A stretch of 64,000 nt of DNA, taken from assembly GCF_021789315.1 (NCBI RefSeq), contig NZ_CP084561.1, forward strand, positions 2,170,001 through 2,234,000, in the 5' to 3' direction. Source of the DNA: Arthrobacter sp. FW305-BF8 (lineage in GTDB: Bacteria; Actinomycetota; Actinomycetes; Actinomycetales; Micrococcaceae). A program made the position numbers and the translations under genes. Under the pieces are notes generated by a model, which worked only from the letters and a program-made list of their open reading frames with translations, had not been told where the DNA came from and made no database searches. Shown piece after piece: positions 27,150-35,868 of the stretch (position 1 is the first letter of the stretch; every line of letters begins with the position of its first letter).

Positions 27150-27384
27150 GGTTCGTGCTCCGTTTCTTGTTCTTGCAGGGGGTTCTCGTCAGATGTGGGC
27201 CGCTCGGGCAAGAGCCCGAGCATTCGCTCGACGAGGGGTCGCGCTCAGGATCGCCTGGTCACTCCGAATCCAGGTGGAGAGCGCGACGATGACGCCCCGG
27301 CCGAAAACGTGGCGGCGAGGCCGGGGTTTTCGTGGGGAAGACTTATGCGACTGCTGTGACCGCCCGACGATCAGGCGACGCTCG

Positions 27385-28077
27385 CTAGGCGCTTTCGACG
27401 TCGCGGTACCGCTTAGCCTCGGCCAGCCGTGCGGCCAGCTCGTCACGGAAGACCGGACGACCGAGGTTCGGGTCGGTTCTGCTGAAATACGGGCGGGTGT
27501 ATGCGGGAGTGTCACGTTGGAACCGCCACCCCTCCGAGAGAACGCCCGCGTCTAGGGTGTCGTACCCGATCGCGTCGAGGAACTCGGTCACCGCTGCTTT
27601 CGCGGCTGCATCGTCTCCGGCAATGGCGAGGACGGAGCGCTCCGGGTCCCCCGATGGCCGGGCCAGGTTCGTGAGGTGGGGGAAGTAGATGTTGTTGAAG
27701 GCCTTGACAACACGTGATTCCGGCAGATGGGCCTGCAGCAGCTCGGCCGTCGTCGTCGACTCGTCGTCGAGCTCCGGGTAGTGGCCATCCCGATCGGGAT
27801 AGTAGTTGTTCGTGTCGATCACCGTTTTGCCGCGGAGTTCAGCGACCGGCACCTGCGGATAGGCGCTCAGGGGAATGGAGACGATCACGATGTCGCCGGC
27901 TGCGGCAGCCTCGGAAGGCGTCGCCGCTCGCGCTCGGGGTCCAAGGTCGGCGACAAGGCCTGCAAGTGTCTCGGGGCTCCGGCTGTTACTCAGCACCACC
28001 TCGTAGCCGGCCGCTATGGCTAAGCGTGCCACACCGCTTCCGATGTTCCCGCTCCCGATCAAACCAATGGTCGTCAT
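27385..28077 (-). CDS. NAD(P)-binding reductase, F420-dependent NADP reductase family
   Basis: A 230-residue protein with an N-terminal Rossmann motif GLIGSGNIGSGVARLA, followed by NSRSPET, which suits NADP binding through the RS pair. The rest (TVIDTNNYYPDRDGHY, SRVVKAFNNIYFPHLTN) follows the F420:NADP oxidoreductase-like fold. Many such proteins in organisms of this kind act on unknown substrates, so F420 use is only inferred. It is followed 235 bases later by the SDR gene and preceded 66 bases earlier by a paralogue, all on the minus strand. Confidence 0.8.
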   Translation of the reverse strand: MTTIGLIGSGNIGSGVARLAIAAGYEVVLSNSRSPETLAGLVADLGPRARAATPSEAAAAGDIVIVSIPLSAYPQVPVAELRGKTVIDTNNYYPDRDGHYPELDDESTTTAELLQAHLPESRVVKAFNNIYFPHLTNLARPSGDPERSVLAIAGDDAAAKAAVTEFLDAIGYDTLDAGVLSEGWRFQRDTPAYTRPYFSRTDPNLGRPVFRDELAARLAEAKRYRDVESA

Positions 28078-28143
28078 GATCTCTTTTTCCTCTTTCTTAG
28101 GGCACCTGTAAGTGCCATGACCTGCGATCTGTATCGGCAGGTG

Positions 28144-28878
28144 TTAGTTGTGTGCTGCACGGTTGATCGCGACGGTTTCGTCCAGCGACGGCATTTTCTC
28201 GAGCGAGCCGAAGTACTCCATGAGACGGTCACGCGTGATCGGCGCCTTGTCCTTCTCGGCCTCGGCAAGAGCCTTGCCGAGGTCCTCAAGGCCCAGCTCC
28301 GTGCAGTACGCCGGGGTGCCCGGATGCTGACGCCACGAGTCGGCGATCACGCCTGCATCGAAGGGATCGAAGCCGGTATCGTCAACGAGCTGCATGACCG
28401 TGGCGCGAGCCTCGGCGGAGTCGGCCGCAACCGGAATCGCGATGCGGTCAGGGGAACCCTTCGGCAGGCCCCGCGTCTGCTGAGTTTCCGCCAGAGCAGC
28501 ATTCCAGGCCTTGACTACCGGCCGACGGAGCTTTTCCTGGCTCCATTCGCTCTCGACCTGACCGTTGTCAACAGCCTCGACCGGGCCCCGCATGAAGGGA
28601 TAATAATTCGATGTGTCGACGACGATCGTTTCCTCAGACACAGCGGCCAGGAGATCGGCCAGATCCGGCTGCACCGAGAAGGGGACCGCCAGCACGATCA
28701 CGCTGCGATCGGCAACGGCGGCATCCACCTCAACGGCACGCGCACCTGCGGCGAGGACTTCGTCAGCGACGACTTCAGGTCCACGGGCGTCAGCGACGAC
28801 CACATCGTGTCCAGCTTCGCTGAGACGACGTGCGAGGTTGCCGCCGATAGCTCCGGCACCGATAACAGCGATCTTCAT
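28144..28878 (-). CDS. NAD(P)-binding reductase, F420-dependent NADP reductase family (paralogue)
   Basis: A 244-residue protein starting MKIAVIGAGAIGGNLARRLS, a clean Rossmann motif, with the same fold as its neighbour (IVVDTSNYYPFMRG, RRPVVKAWNAAL). The long frame to 28986 is rejected because the extra residues run into operator sequence. It is the first gene after a divergent control region with two ATGTAC dyads, opposite an ArsR-like regulator. Probably regulated by it, and cotranscribed with the next reductase. Confidence 0.82.
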   Translation of the reverse strand: MKIAVIGAGAIGGNLARRLSEAGHDVVVADARGPEVVADEVLAAGARAVEVDAAVADRSVIVLAVPFSVQPDLADLLAAVSEETIVVDTSNYYPFMRGPVEAVDNGQVESEWSQEKLRRPVVKAWNAALAETQQTRGLPKGSPDRIAIPVAADSAEARATVMQLVDDTGFDPFDAGVIADSWRQHPGTPAYCTELGLEDLGKALAEAEKDKAPITRDRLMEYFGSLEKMPSLDETVAINRAAHN

Positions 28879-28978
28879 AGATGATTCCTTCGTTCGTAGT
28901 TCCCACACAGGCGGGGCAGCGTGGGGGATATGTGGCGGGAATGGCCTTAGGTGGTAGTCATCGTGCACCCATGACATG

Positions 28979-29000
28979 ATGTACACGGCAGCACGTACAT
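28979..29000. promoter_or_regulatory. Operator dyad 1 (ATGTAC-N10-GTACAT)
   Basis: A perfect inverted repeat with a 10-base spacer between the divergent reductase (28878) and ArsR-like (29067) genes. A second copy with identical half-sites and spacing lies 34 bases away. Confidence 0.75.
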
Positions 29001-29010
29001 TTACAGTAGC

Positions 29011-29036
29011 CTATGTACGCTCAAAAGTGTACATAG
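29011..29036. promoter_or_regulatory. Operator dyad 2 (CTATGTAC-N10-GTACATAG)
   Basis: A perfect inverted repeat with 8-base arms and a 10-base spacer, 30 bases before the regulator's ATG. Centre-to-centre distance to dyad 1 is 34 bases, near three helical turns. Confidence 0.78.
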
Positions 29037-29066
29037 AGTTTCGACCCGGGCATACGGAAGAAGATC

Positions 29067-29426
29067 ATGGCAAGTCGCTTAGCGCACCCACTCTCAATCC
29101 CCGCCGAGGATGAATTCGACCTGTTTGAAGCGATGTTCGCACTGACTGATCCCGTCCGCCGTGCGATCGTTCACTACATCGCCCAGGAGCCCGGAACAGC
29201 GTGCAGCGGCTCTGACTTCGGAGTGTCGAAATCGGCGCTGACGAGGCACTGGCGGGTGCTCCGCGAGTCGGGGATCATCAAACAGGAAGTGGACGGCACC
29301 CGCCACCGTAACTGGCTTCGCCGCGAGGAGCTCGACCGTCGCTTCCCAGGCCTGATGGAACTGGTTCTGCGCGAGCACGAGGCGGGTCTTAGGCGAGCCG
29401 GCCAGACAGGCCCTGGGATCCACTGA
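29067..29426 (+). CDS. ArsR-like winged-helix repressor
   Basis: A 119-residue protein. Residues 20-85 form a winged helix-turn-helix: FALTDPVRRAIVHYIAQEPG, then recognition helix SKSALTRHWRVLRESGIIKQ and the wing VDGTRHRNWLRREEL. This is ArsR-type without the metal-binding cysteines, so the signal is likely an organic ligand. AAGAAG lies upstream of the ATG at 29067. It is divergent from the two reductase genes, with paired ATGTAC dyads between, so autoregulation and repression of those genes are expected. Confidence 0.87.
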   Translation: MASRLAHPLSIPAEDEFDLFEAMFALTDPVRRAIVHYIAQEPGTACSGSDFGVSKSALTRHWRVLRESGIIKQEVDGTRHRNWLRREELDRRFPGLMELVLREHEAGLRRAGQTGPGIH

Positions 29427-29443
29427 TCTTCGCCCGACAATCA

Positions 29444-30286
29444 TTAGCAGTAGCGGTTGTAGACGATAACCGATGAGGTTTGTCCCCGTTTGATCCGGCG
29501 ACAGCCTCGGTCTGCCATGCGCGACCACTTGGGGGCCTGGTCGGTTTGGGCGAACAGGATCTGTTGCATGGGTTCGTCGACTCCGGGGATGTCTGCGATG
29601 AGCCGGTCTCGGATTGCCGGGAATTGCAGGTTCGCGACGAGGGCATGGCAGTCCTCATCTGTCGGGAAGGTCTTGGAGTGGAGCATGTCTGCCCAGAGTC
29701 TCCGGCCTTGCTGGAGTGCGGTGTCGGTGGGTTGGGAGGCGATGGTGTTCACGTGGTGTTCGACGGCGGCAGCTTTGGCCTCTGCCTGGTTGCTGCTCGG
29801 GAGAGTGATCCGGTCGGTGGGTTCGATGAAGCTGCCGCGGTAGATGAATTCGGCGTTGATTGCGCTGGTTTGGGTGGAGCTGACGGGCAGGGCGAGGCTG
29901 GTGCCGGGTTCGCCGTCGTAGGGGGAGAAGGTGTGTTCTCTGACGAAGAGTCCGTCCCGGATGGTGATGCCTTGTTCGGCGAGCACGCCGGTGAGCGCGG
30001 CGATGGTGCCTGCCTGGGGTCTGGGCTGCCCGTGCTGGCTGGTTTCGCTGGTGTAGACGGCGAAGTGGACGGATGACGCATTAGTGTCGCTGGTCAGGTA
30101 GTGGGCGCCGGTTCGTGCGCAGGGGAGTTCCTGGCCGGGTTGGCGGGGAAGATCGATGCGCAGGGTCGCGCCGATGCTGTTCTGGTTCATGGTGATGCAG
30201 ACCAAGCTTTCCTGCGGCCAGAAGCCCAGGGTGTGGCTGATGAAGCTGAGCACATCTGATGGTGTTGTGATCGTGAGCTTTTCCAT
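29444..30286 (-). CDS. DUF4192 protein, possibly C-terminally truncated
   Basis: A 280-residue protein. ITTPSDVLSFISHTLGFWPQESLVCITM at the N-terminus (split here as ITTPSDVLSF and GFWPQESLVC) is the DUF4192 signature, found in actinobacteria and often near mobile DNA. The family usually continues for another 60-100 residues after ILFAQTDQAPKWSRM. Here the sequence after RMADRGCRR looks foreign and the frame ends at 29444, so a frameshift near 29510 is likely. The start at 30286 is chosen from MEKLTI. Function unknown. Confidence 0.75.
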   Translation of the reverse strand: MEKLTITTPSDVLSFISHTLGFWPQESLVCITMNQNSIGATLRIDLPRQPGQELPCARTGAHYLTSDTNASSVHFAVYTSETSQHGQPRPQAGTIAALTGVLAEQGITIRDGLFVREHTFSPYDGEPGTSLALPVSSTQTSAINAEFIYRGSFIEPTDRITLPSSNQAEAKAAAVEHHVNTIASQPTDTALQQGRRLWADMLHSKTFPTDEDCHALVANLQFPAIRDRLIADIPGVDEPMQQILFAQTDQAPKWSRMADRGCRRIKRGQTSSVIVYNRYC

Positions 30287-30954
30287 GATCCCGGTTTTCC
30301 CTTCACCCGTTCTGTTGCATGACTTTTCTGTGGTTGTTTGGCTGTGGGTGTCGTTCTGGTAGGGGACCACCCGCTGGGCTGAGGGGCCGGAGTGCAACTT
30401 GGGGGACCGGCGCCGGGGGCGAAAACTTCATCCGCGGGGACTGCATCCACGGCTTTTTGGAGAAGTTTTCGTTGCCGGGGTCGGCGCGGTAGCGCCCTGG
30501 TTGCGCGGAGGACCCGCCCAGAGATCATGGGACATATCAGAATGACAAGCAGCGATAGAAGTTCCACTTGTCTATCAAAGCGAAAGAACGAAGCGGCATG
30601 ACTTCGGCATCAGCAATGATCCGTTCGCAGGGCGCCTCTTTCGTTGTTCCCGCCCATGCTAGATCGCTCCCGGCCGGCCGCAGAGTTCGGACGTGTTTCA
30701 GCCCGAGAGCGGTTTGATCCCTATTGGCTGGGGGGCGGTGTCCGCGGTGACCGGGGCCGTTTCCTTGAGAAAGGGGACGGAAGGGTGGATGCCCTCGTGG
30801 ATGTCACGCCTGCCCGTTAGTACGGCAGATATTTCTGCTGTTATGGAGAAGTGATCCCTAGCCCCGGCTATCAATGTGTTGGCGCCATAGGCGCGCAACC
30901 CCGAAGCGGCACTCCCAAGGGGTAGGGTGTGCCCTAGTGGACGAAGGGGTCACG
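30287..30954. other. Gene-free stretch
   Basis: No clear gene. A 66-codon minus frame at 30698-30898 (ARDHFSITAEISAVLTGRRD) looks somewhat protein-like but has no recognised family or start signal. Confidence 0.4.
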
Positions 30955-31158
30955 ATGAGCTATAAATATCGAACTGTTCGGGTTCGCGGTACCGATCTGA
31001 TTGGAACAATTGCGAGGAAGCACGGGAGTGCGACTGAAATCTACGAAACGTCCAAAGATCTGAGCACATCAGTAGTTCCTGTGTTCTTCGAGGCAACGGG
31101 CGAGATCCGTTTTTTCGACAGGTCAGTGCTGGAGGACGTTGTGGCACCAGCCAGTTAA
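30955..31158 (+). CDS. Small hypothetical protein
   Basis: A 67-residue protein, MSYKYRTVRVRGTDLIGTI at the start, then an alternating strand pattern ending FFDRSVLEDVVAPAS. GAAGGGG lies eight bases before the ATG. Not recognised. It ends 40 bases before the second tRNA 3'-end copy, so it would be the last gene of the repeat-bounded segment. Confidence 0.55.
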   Translation: MSYKYRTVRVRGTDLIGTIARKHGSATEIYETSKDLSTSVVPVFFEATGEIRFFDRSVLEDVVAPAS

Positions 31159-31197
31159 CCCCGGTAGGCATACCCGGGCATTCAAGGCGTGGAAGCC

Positions 31198-31220
31198 GGT
31201 TCGAGTCCCACCTTGGGCAC
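31198..31220 (+). repeat. att-like tRNA 3'-end sequence, copy 2
   Basis: GGTTCGAGTCCCACC followed by TTGGGCAC; it differs from copy 1 at one position (G for A in the T-loop). No tRNA body lies upstream. Confidence 0.75.
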
Positions 31221-31248
31221 GAAAACCCCCTCGTCAAAGGGGGTTTTC
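31221..31248 (+). terminator. Intrinsic terminator after tRNA 3'-end copy 2
   Basis: GAAAACCCCC, eight bases, GGGGGTTTTC. It directly abuts the tRNA-like sequence. Confidence 0.78.
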
Positions 31249-31794
31249 GCTTTAAGCGTGTGTACAAAGCTTTGGCCCGTTGGACTTTGACGGTGGTTCG
31301 CGGCCGTGGCCTGGCTGGCCGCCGCGGTGGCCTATTCCGGTGTGTGGGTGGCGGGTTCAGTGCTCTGGCTGGTGGGCTCACCGCCTGCTGTTTATGGGTG
31401 CGGGTGGTTCCTCGTTCCGGTTCTGTCGGTTGGTCTGGGGTGGCCAATACCTGTTCATGGCTTTGTGGTGCGGGAACGACATGACGAAGCCTCTCGTGTG
31501 CGGAACGGTCTCGGAAGGCCGCTTTTGGTTGCGCGGGGGCCGGCGTGGTTGTGTATTTGTCCGGCCAAGGGAGGTGTGGACAGTGTCCGCAGCTACGTCT
31601 GCTTCTTGGAGTAGCCGTAGGGGTCGTGTCCACTGTCAGCTTCAGCGATATGAACTCATACCGGCGGTCTCAGAAAAGAAACAAACCGAGCCCAGCCGGA
31701 CACCCTTCACACCACCGCCTGACGTCAGGTTGGGGTCTGCCGCAACAAGCCAGTAATTCCGCGACCTTGGACAAACGAGCGCCGAGCAGCGCCG

Positions 31795-32064
31795 AAAAGT
31801 GATCTTCGGGATTTTCGCGGCCCTGGCTGAATTCGAACGCGAGCTAAGCACTGAACGCACCCGAGGGACTCGCTTCGGCCCGTGCCCGTGGCGGGAAAGG
31901 CGGGCGGCCCTTCAAGATGACACTGATGAAACTCAGGTTCGGCATGGCCTCCCTGGGCGAGCGTGGTACCAAAGCCTGCGGCCTCTGGTTTTAACTGGGG
32001 TCAGCCGCCGGACCCTGTACCGGCCCGTCCCACCCGCCGGGGAGTTGCGTCCGAACGGCGAATA
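31795..32064 (+). pseudogene. Serine recombinase (resolvase/invertase) C-terminal fragment, frameshifted
   Basis: IFGIFAALAEFERELSTERT is the long-helix region of Tn3-type resolvases. A second frame then gives GGKGGRPFKMTLMKLRFGMA, and a third GVSRRTLYRPVPPAGELRPN, the C-terminal helix-turn-helix. At least two frameshifts and no catalytic serine domain. It lies just beyond direct repeat copy 2 and differs from the 16.4/18.5-kb resolvase remnants. Confidence 0.8.
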
Positions 32065-32250
32065 GCTGCTTTCTCGATAGATGCCCAGGTCCGCAAGAGA
32101 GGGTTTATCGCTGTAGGGGGCCAACGAGACCGTTCCTTGCCCGCCGTCGAATTCGTACGGCCGGTAGGTATTGTTCGGCGCTAAATGGCCTGGATGTGTC
32201 AGCGCTATTTGGCTGTAGTTTACGGGTTGCAGCCCCCGTAGCAGGCTTCC

Positions 32251-33297
32251 TTACAGGTTCTTCAGGAGGCGTTCGACTCGTGGTTTGACCTCGGTGGCCA
32301 GAAGGGTGATTGATTCGAGGAGGTGTTCGTGGGGCAGGCCGCCGATGTCCATTTGCAGGAAGTGTCGCATGTGTCCGAGGTGTCCGTGCAGGTCGACGAT
32401 GCGTTGTGCGATTTCGTCGGGGGCGCCGACGTAGTAGGGCCGGGGCGCTTCTACCAGCGCTTCGAAGTGGCTTTTCTCGGGGGCGGGCCAGCCGCGGAGC
32501 TTGCCCATCTCGATGTTGAGGTTGTGCCATCCGGGGTAGAAGCGTTCCATTGCTTCCTTCTTGGTCGGAGCGATCAGGCCGAAGGCTCCCACGGAGATCT
32601 TGATATTTTCTCCGCTGTGCCCGGCCTGGGCGGCGGATGATCGGTACAGCTTGGCCAGGGGTGCGAACCTGGACGGGGTGCCGCCGATGATGCCGTAGGA
32701 GACGGGCAGGCCCAGCTTTCCCGCGCGGGCCGAGGAGGGTGCGCTGCCGCCGGTTCCCAGCCAGAGGGGCAGCCGGCCGTGGACGGGACGGGGAACCACC
32801 GCGAGGTCAGTCAGGGCTGGCCGGACCGTCCCTGCCCAGCTGACGCGGGCGCCGTCGTCGGCGTTGTTGATAGTCATCAGCAGGTCGAGCTTTTCTGCGT
32901 AGAGCTGGTCGTAGTCATGGCGTTCATACCCGAACAGGGGGTAGGACTCGGCGGAGGAGCCGCGGCCGGCGGTGATTTCGACCCGGCCTCCGCCGGAGAC
33001 GGCGTCGGCTGTGGCGAACTGCTGGAATACCCGGACCGGGTCGTCGGTGCTGAGTACGCTTACGGAGCTGCCGAGGATGATCTGCTGGGTGGCTCCTGCG
33101 GCGGCGGCGACCATGGCCCCGGGGGAGGAGGCCGGCATGTCCGCGGTGTGGTGTTCGCCGACGCCGAAGTAGTCCAGGCCGACTTGGTCGGCGAGGATGA
33201 TGGCCTCGTGCAGGTTGCTGATTGCCTCCGCGGTGGGGCGGAGGCTCCCGTCGGGGTTGCGCTGGGTGTCGCCGAAGCTGTAGACGCCGAGTTCCAT
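32251..33297 (-). CDS. LLM-class flavin-dependent oxidoreductase A
   Basis: A 348-residue luciferase-like monooxygenase. MELGVYSFGDTQ leads into DYFGVGEHH and the RVEITAGRGSS block, with C-terminal GLIAPTKKEAMERFYPGW and PDEIAQRIVDLHGHLGHMRH. The flavin (FMN or F420) and substrate cannot be read from sequence. It is the last gene of a minus-strand operon, nine bases after sodA, and a close paralogue of the gene at 34008-35051. Confidence 0.88.
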   Translation of the reverse strand: MELGVYSFGDTQRNPDGSLRPTAEAISNLHEAIILADQVGLDYFGVGEHHTADMPASSPGAMVAAAAGATQQIILGSSVSVLSTDDPVRVFQQFATADAVSGGGRVEITAGRGSSAESYPLFGYERHDYDQLYAEKLDLLMTINNADDGARVSWAGTVRPALTDLAVVPRPVHGRLPLWLGTGGSAPSSARAGKLGLPVSYGIIGGTPSRFAPLAKLYRSSAAQAGHSGENIKISVGAFGLIAPTKKEAMERFYPGWHNLNIEMGKLRGWPAPEKSHFEALVEAPRPYYVGAPDEIAQRIVDLHGHLGHMRHFLQMDIGGLPHEHLLESITLLATEVKPRVERLLKNL

Positions 33298-33306
33298 GGA
33301 GCGTCC

Positions 33307-33951
33307 TTAGGCCTGTGATCCGGCGGCGGCCGGCAGAATGAGGCCGGTGGCGTTGGCGCGGGCAGCGTCGAAGCGTTTGGCGACGTCGGCCCAGTTGACG
33401 ATGTTCCAGAAGGCCTTGACGTAGTCGGCCTTGACGTTGACGTAGTCCAGGTAGAAGGCGTGTTCCCACATGTCCAGCATCAGCAGCGGGGTGGTGCCGA
33501 GTGCGGTGTTGCCCTGCTGGTCGTAGAGCTGTTCGATGACGAGGTTTCCGCCGATGGGTTCGTAGGCGAGGAAGCCCCATCCGGAGCCCTGCAGGCCGAG
33601 GGCGGCGGCGGAGAACTGGGCAAGGAATGCGTCGAAGGAGCCGAAGGCGTCGTCTATGGCGGCCGCGAGCTCGCCCTCAGGCTTGTCGCCGCCATCTGGG
33701 GACAGGTTCTTCCAAAACACGGAGTGGTTGATGTGTCCGCCGGTGTGGAACGCGAGGTCCTTGGAGAGGCGGTTGATGTTGGTGAAGTCGCCCTTGTCGC
33801 GTGCCTCGGCCAGCTGGGCGAGGGCGTTGTTGGCGCCGGCGACGTAGGTGGCGTGGTGCTTGCTGTGGTGCAGCTCCATGATCCGCGCCGAGATGTGGGG
33901 CTCCAGCGCGGCGTAGTCGTAGTCAAGTTCGGGCAGTACGTAGGTGTTCAT
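33307..33951 (-). CDS. sodA: Superoxide dismutase (Mn/Fe type)
   Basis: A 214-residue SodA/SodB enzyme that converts superoxide to O2 and H2O2. Metal ligands are visible: His28 in MELHHSKHHATY, the histidine of GGHINHSVFWKNL, and Asp and His in DMWEHAFYLDY. The C-terminal YVKAFWNIVNW is standard. No signal peptide, so it is cytoplasmic. It lies between two paralogous LLM flavin oxidoreductase genes, with which it is probably cotranscribed; flavin oxygenases leak superoxide, which gives the grouping a rationale. Confidence 0.95.
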   Translation of the reverse strand: MNTYVLPELDYDYAALEPHISARIMELHHSKHHATYVAGANNALAQLAEARDKGDFTNINRLSKDLAFHTGGHINHSVFWKNLSPDGGDKPEGELAAAIDDAFGSFDAFLAQFSAAALGLQGSGWGFLAYEPIGGNLVIEQLYDQQGNTALGTTPLLMLDMWEHAFYLDYVNVKADYVKAFWNIVNWADVAKRFDAARANATGLILPAAAGSQA

Positions 33952-34007
33952 GTTTTCTTCCTTGCTGTTGAGAACGTGGGGGAATGATGGGTGCGTGAAC
34001 GCCGGGC

Positions 34008-35051
34008 CTATTTGCCGGCCAGGAGGCGCTCGACGCGCGGTTTGACCTCGGTGGCGAGCAGCGTGATTGATTCCAGGAAGTGCTCCTGGGGCAGGCCGCC
34101 GATGTCCATTTGCAGGAAGTGGCGCATGTGTCCCATGTACCCGTGCAGGTCCGCGATGCGCTGGGCGATTTCGTCGGGGTCGCCGACGTAGTACGCGCCG
34201 GGGTAGTCCGCCTGTGCCAGGAACTGGCGCTGGTCCGGTGCGGGCCAGCCTCGGAGTTTGCCCATTTCGATGTTGAGGTTGTACCAGCCGGGGTAGAAGC
34301 GTTCCAGCGCTTCTTCCTTGGTGGGGGCGATGAGTCCCAGGGTTGCCACCGAGACTTTGATGTTCCCGCCGGTGTGTCCTGCCTGTGCGGCGGTCTGCCG
34401 GTAGAGGTCGGCGAGCGGGGCGAACCTGGCAGGGGCGCCGCCGAGGATGCCGTACGAGATGGGCAGGCCGAGCTTTCCGGCGCGGACCGAGGACGGGGCG
34501 CTGCCCCCGGTTGCGAGCCAGAGGGGCAGGCTGCCGTTGACCGGGCGGGGCACGACGGCCAGGTCGTGGAGGTCAGGGCGGACGGTTCCGGACCAGGTGA
34601 TGTTTTCGGTTTTGCTGTTGTTGATGGTCATCAGCAGGTCGAGTTTTTCGGCGTAGAGCCGGTCGTAGTCGTTCAGGTCGTAGCCGAAGAGCGGGAACGT
34701 CTCCACGGATGATCCGCGGCCGGCGGTGATTTCCACCCGGCCGCCGCCGGAGACAGCATCGGCGGTGGCGAACTGCTGGAACACCCGGACCGGGTCGTCG
34801 GTGCTGATGATGCTCGCGCCGCTGCCGAGCTTGATCTGCTTGGTTGACGCGGCAGCGGCCGCGATCACAGCACCTGGGGAAGACGCCGGCATATCGAGGG
34901 TGTGGTGCTCTCCGACGCCGAAGTAATCCAGCCCGGCGTGGTCGGCCAGGACCATCGCCTCGAAGAGGTTGCTGATGGCCTCCGCAGTGGGCCGAAGGCT
35001 TCCGTCGGGGTTGCGTTGGGTGTCGCCGAAGCTGTAAGCGCCGAGTTCCAT
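34008..35051 (-). CDS. LLM-class flavin-dependent oxidoreductase B
   Basis: A 347-residue protein, near-identical in many blocks to oxidoreductase A (MELGAYSFGDTQ, RVEITAGRGSS, GKLGLPISYGI). The start at 35051 follows CAGGAGAACATC. The longer frame to 35303 is antisense to the next gene's coding region and is rejected. Two paralogues around a superoxide dismutase suggest an LLM gene was duplicated within the operon and then diverged in substrate. Confidence 0.9.
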   Translation of the reverse strand: MELGAYSFGDTQRNPDGSLRPTAEAISNLFEAMVLADHAGLDYFGVGEHHTLDMPASSPGAVIAAAAASTKQIKLGSGASIISTDDPVRVFQQFATADAVSGGGRVEITAGRGSSVETFPLFGYDLNDYDRLYAEKLDLLMTINNSKTENITWSGTVRPDLHDLAVVPRPVNGSLPLWLATGGSAPSSVRAGKLGLPISYGILGGAPARFAPLADLYRQTAAQAGHTGGNIKVSVATLGLIAPTKEEALERFYPGWYNLNIEMGKLRGWPAPDQRQFLAQADYPGAYYVGDPDEIAQRIADLHGYMGHMRHFLQMDIGGLPQEHFLESITLLATEVKPRVERLLAGK

Positions 35052-35097
35052 GATGTTCTCCTGAGTGCAGGGCTGTGTGGTTATTGAATGCAGGGCT

Positions 35098-35772
35098 TCA
35101 GGCCCTGGCGGGTTCGCGGTCCGCGGCGAGGATTGCCCGCAGCTGTGGTTCCGAGTGGCTGCCGTTAAAGATCTCGGTGCCGGGCTGGAAGGCCCGCCCG
35201 GATTCGAGCGGACCGGTGTCCACCGTGTCGTAGCCAAGGCGATCAATGAAGCCCGCCACGAGGGCCTTCGCATCGTCACTGCCACCGGCCAGGGCCAGAG
35301 CACGCCGGTCTTCGGAACCCGGCACCCTGCCGTCCTCTTCGAGGTCGTGGTACCCGATGTGATTGAGAGTCTTCACGATGTCCGAGCCGGAAAGGTAGGC
35401 CTGAACGATTGCGCTGCTCGTCCTGTCATCGTTCTCGAAGTCGTCGATCTCCCCGTCGATGGGCGCCCAATAGTTCATCGCGTCGATGACCGTCCTGCCG
35501 GCCAGAAGATCCGGGTCGAGCGTGCGGTACTTGTGCAGCGGTACAGCCACGACGACGATGTCCGCCGCCGCCGCTTCGGCGGCCGTGACGGCCGCCGCAC
35601 CGGGGGTGATGATCTCCACCAGCAGGGCGATTTCGTCGGCTGGCTTTGCGGTTGCAATCTTCACGTCGTAGCCGGCTTTGAGAGCCTGGCGGGCGACGGC
35701 GGTTCCGACCCGGCCGGCCCCGAGAATTCCAATCGTCCGGGCCTCTGCCGGCTGGTGCTGCGGAACGCTCAT
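35098..35772 (-). CDS. F420-dependent NADP reductase-like protein
   Basis: A 224-residue protein. The Rossmann motif is GILGAGRVGTAVARQA (residues 14-29), followed by the IATAKPAD cofactor loop and TVIDAMNYWAPIDG. It resembles the reductases at 27385 and 28144. It is the first gene after the divergent MarR control region and lies 46 bases before LLM B, so it could supply reduced cofactor (F420H2 or NADPH-linked) to the LLM enzymes. A third member of this family in one window is notable. Confidence 0.8.
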   Translation of the reverse strand: MSVPQHQPAEARTIGILGAGRVGTAVARQALKAGYDVKIATAKPADEIALLVEIITPGAAAVTAAEAAAADIVVVAVPLHKYRTLDPDLLAGRTVIDAMNYWAPIDGEIDDFENDDRTSSAIVQAYLSGSDIVKTLNHIGYHDLEEDGRVPGSEDRRALALAGGSDDAKALVAGFIDRLGYDTVDTGPLESGRAFQPGTEIFNGSHSEPQLRAILAADREPARA

Positions 35773-35803
35773 ACTGCTGGTCCTCCCTGAGTCAAAATGC
35801 GTT

Positions 35804-35842
35804 GTTACACAGACTATATTCCTCACAGAACATCTGTGCAAC
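35804..35842 (-). promoter_or_regulatory. MarR-type operator overlapping a sigma-70-like promoter
   Basis: Inverted repeat GTTACACAGA (35804-35813) and TCTGTGCAAC (35833-35842), 9 of 10 pairs. On the minus strand TTGCAC (35841-35836) and TATAGT (35818-35813) sit 17 bases apart, a good -35/-10 pair for the LLM/sodA operon. The dyad arms cover both hexamers, so a bound repressor would block the promoter. Confidence 0.8.
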
Positions 35843-35868
35843 TTCACGCTGGGCGGTATGATGTGTTC

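Larger units (their letters stand above)
31198..31736 (+). repeat. Direct repeat of about 540 bp, copy 2
   Basis: Same orientation and order as 22284-22820: tRNA 3' end, terminator, G/C-rich stretch, end at the CACCGCCTGA region with a GTCAGGTTGGGG tail. Substitutions are scattered, so the duplication is not recent. Confidence 0.85.
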
